DNA of 11,977 bases from Cyanobium sp. M55B138 (GTDB lineage Bacteria > Cyanobacteriota > Cyanobacteriia > PCC-6307 > Cyanobiaceae): NCBI GenBank assembly GCA_018400215.1, contig JAGYNF010000025.1:1-11977 (forward strand). The letters are read 5' to 3'. The notes under the pieces are model-generated. The model had not been told where the DNA came from. It made no database searches and was given only the letters and a program-made list of their open reading frames with translations. This document shows positions 7,603 to 11,977 of the stretch, in pieces. Made by a program: the position numbers and the translations under genes. Positions within the stretch are counted from its first letter, which is position 1, and the number at the start of each line of letters is the position of its first letter.

Positions 7603-7912
7603 CGCCGCCGGCCCCGGCAGAACGCTGGCGGCGCAGCAACAGCAGGGCCGCCAGGGCCAGGGCCAGGTTGCCCAGGGTGGTGAGGGCGGCCTGGAGCACC
7701 ACCAGGCCGTTCAGCATTGCGCTGTTGTCGTAGAGGTGCCAGGTGCAGGCGCACATGGCGCTCACCAGGGCCGGCAGCATGGCCAGGGCCAGCCAATTCC
7801 AGGCCGGTTCACCGCGCCGTTGGCCCAGCTGCTGCACCGCGGCCATGGCCACCAGCCACTCCAGCACCGAGGTGATGTGGATCCACCAGGTGGGCAGGGA
7901 GAGGGCGTGCAT
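7595..7912 (-). CDS. DUF2499 (Ycf49-like) membrane protein
   Basis: A 105-residue membrane protein with about three helices, matching DUF2499, also called Ycf49-like because some algal plastid genomes and plants carry it. Conserved features are LPTWWIHITSVLEWLVAM at the N-terminus, MLPALVSAMCACTWHLYDN in the middle, and LVVLQAALTTLGN leading into the last helix and a basic, Ala/Gly-rich tail. The histidines in WIHI and WHLYDN and the CAC cysteines lie in or next to helices; they could bind a cofactor or metal, but this is speculation. It is the first gene of a minus-strand group with the overlapping DUF3593 gene and probably psaK. Its function is unknown; conservation across oxygenic phototrophs suggests a photosynthetic or thylakoid role. 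Confidence 0.85.
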   Translation of the reverse strand: MHALSLPTWWIHITSVLEWLVAMAAVQQLGQRRGEPAWNWLALAMLPALVSAMCACTWHLYDNSAMLNGLVVLQAALTTLGNLALALAALLLLRRQRSAGAGGDG

Positions 7913-7968
7913 GGCAGCACTCTATGGATGGAGCCCCGCGGTACGGGGGGGATCGATAGGGTGCGGCA
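7913..7968. promoter_or_regulatory. Divergent spacer before the ABC operon
   Basis: These 56 bases separate the leftward DUF2499 gene from the rightward ABC operon and should contain parts of both promoters. The ribosome site of the ATPase, AGGG at 7958-7961, is visible seven bases before its ATG. No convincing -10/-35 pair or operator was seen. Confidence 0.3.
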
Positions 7969-8973
7969 ATGGCGATCGTGATGGCCCGCGGCCTGCGCAA
8001 GACCTTTCGGGTGGCGGACAAGCAGCCCGGCCTGGCGGGCACCCTGCGGCATCTGGTGAACCGGCGCTGGCAGGAGCTGGAGGCGGTGCGCGAGGTGAGC
8101 TTCTGCATCGAGCCCGGCGAGGTGGTGGGTTTCCTCGGGGGCAATGGGGCGGGCAAGACCACCACCCTCAAGCTGCTCAGTGGCCTGATCCATCCCAGCG
8201 GCGGTGAGCTGGAGGTGGCCGGCCATCGCCCGTCGCGGCGCCAGCGGGGCTTCCTCGAGGCGATCACCCTGGTGATGGGCCAGAAGCAACAGCTGATCTG
8301 GGATCTGCCGCCGCTCGATTCGCTGCGGGTGAATGCGGCGGTCTATGGCATCGACGACCGGGTGGCCCGGCGCCGCATCGCTGAGCTGGCGGAGATGCTG
8401 GAGCTGGGCGAGGAACTCACCCGGCCGGTGCGCAAGCTCTCCCTGGGGCAGCGGATGAAGGCGGAGCTGCTGGCGGCCCTGCTGCACCGGCCCCGGGTGC
8501 TCTTCCTCGATGAACCCACCCTGGGGCTGGATGTGAATGCCCAGGCGCGGGTGCGCCAGTTCCTCGCCGACTACAACCGCAGCACGGGCGCAACGGTGCT
8601 GCTCACCAGCCACTACATGGCCGACATCACCGCCCTCTGCCCGCGGGTGCTGCTGATCCATCAGGGCCGGCTCTTCTACGACGGTGCCCTGGCCGCCCTG
8701 CGGGAGCGGCTGGCGCCCTGGCGGGAGGTGCGGCTGGAGCTGGGCCAGCCGATCAGCGCCGCCCAGCTGGGCCGTTACGGCGAGATCGAGCAGCTCGATG
8801 GCGCTGCGGTGCGGCTGCTGATCAGCCCTGAGCGGCTCACCGGGGCCCTCAACCAGCTGCTCACGGAGCTGCCGGTGCTGGATCTGGAGGTGCGTGAACC
8901 GCCGATCGAAGAGCTGATCGGCCGCCTCTTCCATCGCGGCAGCGTTGAGCCACTGCCGCAGCAGCAGCGATGA
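7969..8973 (+). CDS. ABC transporter ATP-binding protein (COG4586 type)
   Basis: The 334-residue ATPase subunit of an ABC-2 type exporter, acting on the cytoplasmic face with the next two gene products. It carries a complete nucleotide-binding domain: Walker A GGNGAGKTT (57-65), Q-loop in GQKQQLIWDLPP (near Q105), signature LSLGQ (157-161), Walker B VLFLDE (177-182) and the switch histidine in LLTSH (H215). The insert LAGTLRHLVNRRWQELEAV near residues 22-40 and the GQKQQLIWDLP stretch are typical of the COG4586 subgroup that pairs with COG4587 and COG3694 permeases. A roughly 90-residue C-terminal extension follows the ATPase core. From memory, a Synechocystis system of this type is needed for viologen resistance; the natural substrate here cannot be deduced. 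ATGA overlap joins it to the first permease. Confidence 0.93.
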   Translation: MAIVMARGLRKTFRVADKQPGLAGTLRHLVNRRWQELEAVREVSFCIEPGEVVGFLGGNGAGKTTTLKLLSGLIHPSGGELEVAGHRPSRRQRGFLEAITLVMGQKQQLIWDLPPLDSLRVNAAVYGIDDRVARRRIAELAEMLELGEELTRPVRKLSLGQRMKAELLAALLHRPRVLFLDEPTLGLDVNAQARVRQFLADYNRSTGATVLLTSHYMADITALCPRVLLIHQGRLFYDGALAALRERLAPWREVRLELGQPISAAQLGRYGEIEQLDGAAVRLLISPERLTGALNQLLTELPVLDLEVREPPIEELIGRLFHRGSVEPLPQQQR

Positions 8974-9788
8974 GGGGCCCCAGGCTGCCGACCTGGCTGC
9001 GCCGCCATGGCGTGCTGTGGAGCGTGCAGTTCGCCTACATGGCCGAATACCGGGTGGAGATTGCCCTCTGGGCCCTCTCCGGAGTGCTGCCCTTCATCAT
9101 GCTGGCGGTGTGGAGCACCGCAGCGGTGCCCGACCTCGGGCTCAGCTCCGCTGCCCTGGGGCGCTACTTCCTCAGCGCCTTTGTGGTGCGCCAGTTCACC
9201 GTGGTGTGGGTGGTGTGGCAGTTCGAGGAGGACAGCATCCAGGGGCGGCTCTCCCCCTACCTGCTCCAGCCCCTGCACCCCCTCTGGCGCTACGTGGCGG
9301 CCCACCAGGCCGAGCAGGCCACCCGCCTGCCCTTCGTGATGCTGATCATCACGGTGTTTTTCCTGCTGCAGCCCGCCAGCTTCGGCTGGCCGGGGGTGCC
9401 GCGCTTGCTGCTGGGTCTGCTGGCGGTGGGCCTGGCCTTTGCCATCAACTTTCTGCTGCAGAGCCTGATCGCCTGCCTCTGCTTCTGGACCGAACGGGCC
9501 AGTGCCCTCGAGCGCCTGCTCACGATTCCCTACCTGTTCCTCTCCGGCCTGGTGGCACCGCTGCAGGCCTTCCCGCCGCCCCTGCAGCACCTGGCCCTGC
9601 ACACCCCCTTCCCCTACCTGATCGCCTTTCCGGCCCAGCTGCTGGCGGCGGAGCCCATGGGGGCTGGCCAGGTCTTCAGCCTGGCCGGGGGGTTTGCCGC
9701 CATGGGCCTGTGGATTGCCCTGTTGTTGCCGTTGCTGGTGCTGCTGTGGCGCCGGGGTGTGAGGCGCTACGGCGCCATGGGGGCCTGA
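8970..9788 (+). CDS. ABC-2 type permease, first subunit (COG4587 type)
   Basis: A 272-residue inner-membrane protein with about six predicted helices, including LPFIMLAVW, FVMLIITVFFLL, LLGLLAVGLAFAINFLL and a C-terminal ALLLPLLVLLW. Its RLSPYLLQPLHPLWRY stretch corresponds to the cytoplasmic loop of this permease family, where the sequence L-x-x-PL(H/D)P recurs. With the second permease it should form a heterodimeric membrane channel driven by the upstream ATPase. The ATG overlaps the ATPase stop by four bases and the next gene begins three bases after its stop, so the three are almost certainly cotranslated. The many M/W/F residues leave the exact helix boundaries uncertain. No signal peptide or unusual insertion is seen. 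Confidence 0.88.
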   Translation: MRGPRLPTWLRRHGVLWSVQFAYMAEYRVEIALWALSGVLPFIMLAVWSTAAVPDLGLSSAALGRYFLSAFVVRQFTVVWVVWQFEEDSIQGRLSPYLLQPLHPLWRYVAAHQAEQATRLPFVMLIITVFFLLQPASFGWPGVPRLLLGLLAVGLAFAINFLLQSLIACLCFWTERASALERLLTIPYLFLSGLVAPLQAFPPPLQHLALHTPFPYLIAFPAQLLAAEPMGAGQVFSLAGGFAAMGLWIALLLPLLVLLWRRGVRRYGAMGA

Positions 9789-9791
9789 GCC

Positions 9792-10598
9792 GTGCTGGGT
9801 TCCTGTTGGCTGGGGCGCTACCTGCGCACGCTGCGCCGCTTCTGGGGCACGGCCCTGGCCAGCCAGCTGGAATACCAGCTCAATGCCCTGATCGAGCTGG
9901 TGGCGATGCTGGCCAGCCTGGGGGGCAGCCTGCTGGTGCTCTGGCTTTTTTACCGCCAGGGGGTGGAGCTGGGCGGCTGGAGTTGGCATGGGGCCCTGGT
10001 GGTGCTGGGGGCCTACACCTGCCTGAATGGGCTCACCAGCACCCTGCTGCAGCCCAACCTCAGCCGCATCGTGACCCATGTGCAGGAGGGCACCCTCGAC
10101 TTCGTGCTGCTCAAGCCGATTGACAGCCAGTTCTGGCTGTCCCTGCGCACGGTGAGCCCCGCTGGGCTGCCGGAGCTGTTGCTGGGGCTGGCCCTGATGC
10201 TTTGGGCGGCGGTGGCCGACCAGGGACGCCTGAACCCCCAGGCCGTGCTGGCGACGGCGCTGGTGCTCGGGGCTGCCGCCTTGACCCTCTATTCCCTCTG
10301 GTTTGTGCTGGCCACAACGGCGATCTGGTTTGTGAAGACCTGGAATGCCACCGAGGTGCTGCGGGCGGCCCTCAGCGCCGGTCGCTATCCGATCAGTGCC
10401 TTTCCAGCCGGCCTGCGGCTGCTGTTCACCCTGGTGTTGCCCGTGGCTTTCCTCACCACCGTGCCGGCGGAGGTCCTGCTGGGTCGCAGCAGTGGGGCCT
10501 GGGTGCTCGCCAGTGCTGGTGTGGCCCTCACCATGCTGACCATCAGCCGCCTGTTCTGGCGGCTGGCGCTGCGCTATTACACCTCCGCGTCGAGCTGA
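9792..10598 (+). CDS. ABC-2 type permease, second subunit (COG3694 type)
   Basis: A 268-residue inner-membrane protein with about six predicted helices, the partner of the preceding permease. The segment GTLDFVLLKPIDSQFWLS is the family's cytoplasmic loop, parallel to RLSPYLLQPLHP in the first subunit, so the two permeases look like diverged paralogues. Further family-like stretches are LGAYTCLNGLTSTLLQPNL, the hydrophobic run around LYSLWFVLATTAIWFVK, and GRYPISAFPAGLRLLFTLVLPVAFLTTVPAEVLLG near the C-terminus. Translation begins at GTG, three bases after the previous stop; the next in-frame ATG is nearly 40 residues in and would remove conserved sequence. The zinc-ribbon gene starts four bases after its stop. 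Confidence 0.87.
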   Translation: MLGSCWLGRYLRTLRRFWGTALASQLEYQLNALIELVAMLASLGGSLLVLWLFYRQGVELGGWSWHGALVVLGAYTCLNGLTSTLLQPNLSRIVTHVQEGTLDFVLLKPIDSQFWLSLRTVSPAGLPELLLGLALMLWAAVADQGRLNPQAVLATALVLGAAALTLYSLWFVLATTAIWFVKTWNATEVLRAALSAGRYPISAFPAGLRLLFTLVLPVAFLTTVPAEVLLGRSSGAWVLASAGVALTMLTISRLFWRLALRYYTSASS

Positions 10599-10602
10599 AC
10601 CG

Positions 10603-10878
10603 ATGGCATGTCCCCACTGCGGCAGTTGGTCGGTGAAGGCGGATCGCTCCCTGGCTGGCCGGATGGTGTGCGGCCGCTGCGGCCGGGCCCTGGGTCCCGC
10701 CGCCCAGCGCCCTGGGCCCCGGCGCCGCGGCGCCGTTCCGGGGGTCGCCAGCCCCTGGCGCTGGCTGCTGCTGCTCGTGGCGGTGTCGGCCCTGCTGGCC
10801 TGGTTGGCCGCCCCCCAGCCGCAACGCTCCCCTACCCCCGGACGCCCGCAGCCGGCCCCCACCGGACGATGGCGCTAG
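10603..10878 (+). CDS. Small zinc-ribbon protein with one membrane helix
   Basis: A 91-residue protein I do not recognise beyond its architecture. Residues 3-26 hold four cysteines as CPHC and CGRC, sixteen residues apart: a zinc-ribbon pattern. A basic, Pro/Arg-rich linker (about 30-50) leads to one strongly hydrophobic helix (about 52-69, WRWLLLLVAVSALLAWLAA), then a Pro-rich tail of some 20 residues. The positive-inside rule suggests a cytoplasmic ribbon and an outward tail. Being only four bases after the second permease and overlapping the pyruvyl transferase start, it is probably translated with both. It may regulate or anchor the neighbouring proteins, but no function can be assigned. 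The linker is rich in GGC and CCC codons, and a spurious frame cannot be wholly excluded, though the cysteine pattern and tight packing argue for a real gene. Confidence 0.75.
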   Translation: MACPHCGSWSVKADRSLAGRMVCGRCGRALGPAAQRPGPRRRGAVPGVASPWRWLLLLVAVSALLAWLAAPQPQRSPTPGRPQPAPTGRWR

Positions 10879-11977
10879 TGACGGCGGTCGAGATGGCGAA
10901 TCCTGGGGCGCCCGGGGCCATGGCCCGGCCCCTGCTGGTGGGCTACTACGGCGAACACAATCTGGGGGATGACGCCCTCCTGGAGGTGCTGCTGAGCCAA
11001 CTGCCGGCGGCGGCCCAGCCCACGGTCACGGCCCGTGATCAGGCCGAGGTGCGGGCTCGCTTTGGCGTGGCCTGCGTCGATCGCACCCAATTCCGCCAGG
11101 TGCTGGCGGCCCTGGGGCCCGCAACGGCCCTGGTGCTGGGTGGCGGCAGCCTGCTGCAGGACAGCACCAGCCTCCGCAGCCTGCTCTACTACGCGGCCCT
11201 GATCCTGGCGGCCCGGCTCCAGGGCAAGCCGGTGGTGCTCTGGGCCCAGGGGCTCGGACCGCTGCGGCGCCGGCGCAGCCGGTTGCTGGTGCGGGCCCTG
11301 TTGGCCCAGGCCCGGGCCTGCAGCTGGCGGGATCCCGATTCGGCCCGGTTGGCCCGCCAGCTGGGCTGGAAGCCCACGGCTGCCCAGCTGGCCGCTGTTG
11401 CCACTGAGCCGGGGGTGGGCAGTGATCCGGTCTGGGCCTTTCCCCGCCAACCCTGGCATGGCCAGGGCGGGCCGATCGTGCTCTGCCTCCGCCCCACGGC
11501 CCAGCTGCAGGGCGAAGCCTGGAGGCCCTGGCTGGCGGCCATCGATCAGCTGGCCCCCGAGCGGCAGGTGCTCTGGTTGCCCTTCCACGCCCACCAGGAT
11601 CGGGGCCTGCTGGCCAGGTTGCAGCGCCAGGGCCTGCTCAGCCCGGCCCTGGCGGCCCGCAGCCGCGAACTGCAGCCCACCAGCCCCCAGGAGGCCATGG
11701 CGGTGTGCGCCAGCGGTGGGCTGGTGCTGGCGATGCGCCTGCACGGCCTGATCCTGGCGGCCGTGGGCGGGGCCCCTGTGGCGGCCCTCAGCTACGACCC
11801 CAAGGTGCAGGCGGCGGCCACCGCCCTGGGCTGCCCGGTCCACGATCTGGCCGCCCAAGCTGGCGTCAGCGAGCTGCTGGGGGCCTGGCGGGCCTGCCTG
11901 GACCGACCGCCGCCCCAGGATCGCCTCATGGCGCTGCAGCAAGGGGGCGAGGTGCATCGGGCCCTGCTCGCAAGCCA
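10869..11977 (+). CDS. csaB: CsaB-like polysaccharide pyruvyl transferase, 3' end cut
   Basis: Family enzymes transfer the enolpyruvyl group of PEP to sugar hydroxyls to make ketal-pyruvylated glycans; in Bacillus, CsaB modifies the cell-wall polymer that holds S-layer proteins. The N-terminal motif is RPLLVGYYGEHNLGDDALLE (about 20-39). The nucleotide-fold-like VLGGGSLLQD is near residue 90, GKPVVLWAQGLGPLRR follows, and the C-terminal signature MRLHGLILAAVGGAPVAALS leads to YDPKVQ (near 289-314). All 369 visible codons are open, and the family is usually 340-370 residues, so little is missing. The start is uncertain: ATG at 10869 overlaps the zinc-ribbon gene by ten bases, while in-frame ATGs at 10893 and 10920 lie closer to the conserved core. 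The glycan substrate and target in this cyanobacterium are unknown. Confidence 0.9.
   Translation, partial: MALVTAVEMANPGAPGAMARPLLVGYYGEHNLGDDALLEVLLSQLPAAAQPTVTARDQAEVRARFGVACVDRTQFRQVLAALGPATALVLGGGSLLQDSTSLRSLLYYAALILAARLQGKPVVLWAQGLGPLRRRRSRLLVRALLAQARACSWRDPDSARLARQLGWKPTAAQLAAVATEPGVGSDPVWAFPRQPWHGQGGPIVLCLRPTAQLQGEAWRPWLAAIDQLAPERQVLWLPFHAHQDRGLLARLQRQGLLSPALAARSRELQPTSPQEAMAVCASGGLVLAMRLHGLILAAVGGAPVAALSYDPKVQAAATALGCPVHDLAAQAGVSELLGAWRACLDRPPPQDRLMALQQGGEVHRALLAS

Noticed and set aside
8775..10862. 695-codon minus-strand open frame opposite the ABC operon
   Set aside because: Gln/Gly/His/Pro-rich with no domain; it spans several clearly coding plus-strand genes and arises from scarce stop codons on the complement.
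10875..11957. 360-codon minus-strand open frame opposite csaB
   Set aside because: Repetitive Gln/Ala/Gly-rich translation. The plus strand shows the full CsaB motif set in one uninterrupted frame.
1..11977. A PEP/pyruvate theme linking pyk, dxs and csaB
   Set aside because: All three use or make PEP or pyruvate, but they lie in separate transcription units with unrelated neighbours, so chance proximity is the simpler reading.
1..11977. Mobile elements, CRISPR arrays, tRNA or defence systems
   Set aside because: No repeat-spacer pattern, transposase motif, integrase, terminal inverted repeats or tRNA-like cloverleaf was seen; nearly all sequence is accounted for by compact conserved genes.

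Overview
The window is GC-rich chromosomal DNA from a cyanobacterium, most likely a Synechococcus/Cyanobium-type picocyanobacterium. This rests on a PsaK photosystem I subunit, a Ycf19/YggT protein, a DUF2499 (Ycf49-like) / DUF3593 pair that I know only from cyanobacteria and plants, and a pyruvate kinase with the C-terminal swivelling domain common in cyanobacteria. Gene packing is very tight: most neighbours overlap or lie a few bases apart, and no gap exceeds about 80 bases. I see no tRNA, rRNA, CRISPR array, insertion sequence or phage gene.

Layout. Bases 1-1537 (minus) hold the N-terminal 512 residues of pyruvate kinase, which runs off the left edge. Divergent from it, a small MazG-type nucleotide pyrophosphohydrolase (1594-1923, TTG start) is coupled by an ATGA overlap to a secreted protein of unknown function (1920-2423). 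These meet a minus-strand group tail to tail: yggT (2417-2704), scpB (2775-3275) and ilvA (3262-4881). dxs (4954-6888) is divergent from ilvA. Next is a second minus-strand group, psaK (6922-7191), a DUF3593 protein (7273-7602) and a DUF2499 protein (7595-7912). From 7969 to the right edge runs a plus-strand operon: an ABC ATPase, two ABC-2 type permeases, a 91-residue zinc-ribbon membrane protein, and a CsaB-like polysaccharide pyruvyl transferase cut by the window end very near its C-terminus.

Most of the window is housekeeping: glycolysis (Pyk), isoleucine synthesis (IlvA), isoprenoid precursor synthesis (Dxs), chromosome condensation (ScpB) and photosystem I (PsaK). The less understood parts are the overlapping DUF2499/DUF3593 membrane pair upstream of psaK, the small zinc-ribbon membrane protein, and the link between the three-gene exporter and the pyruvyl transferase. 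The last could be an envelope or glycan module, but the characterised relatives of this exporter (from memory, a viologen-resistance system in Synechocystis) do not prove a glycan substrate. All functional calls come from reading motifs by eye; no database search was run.
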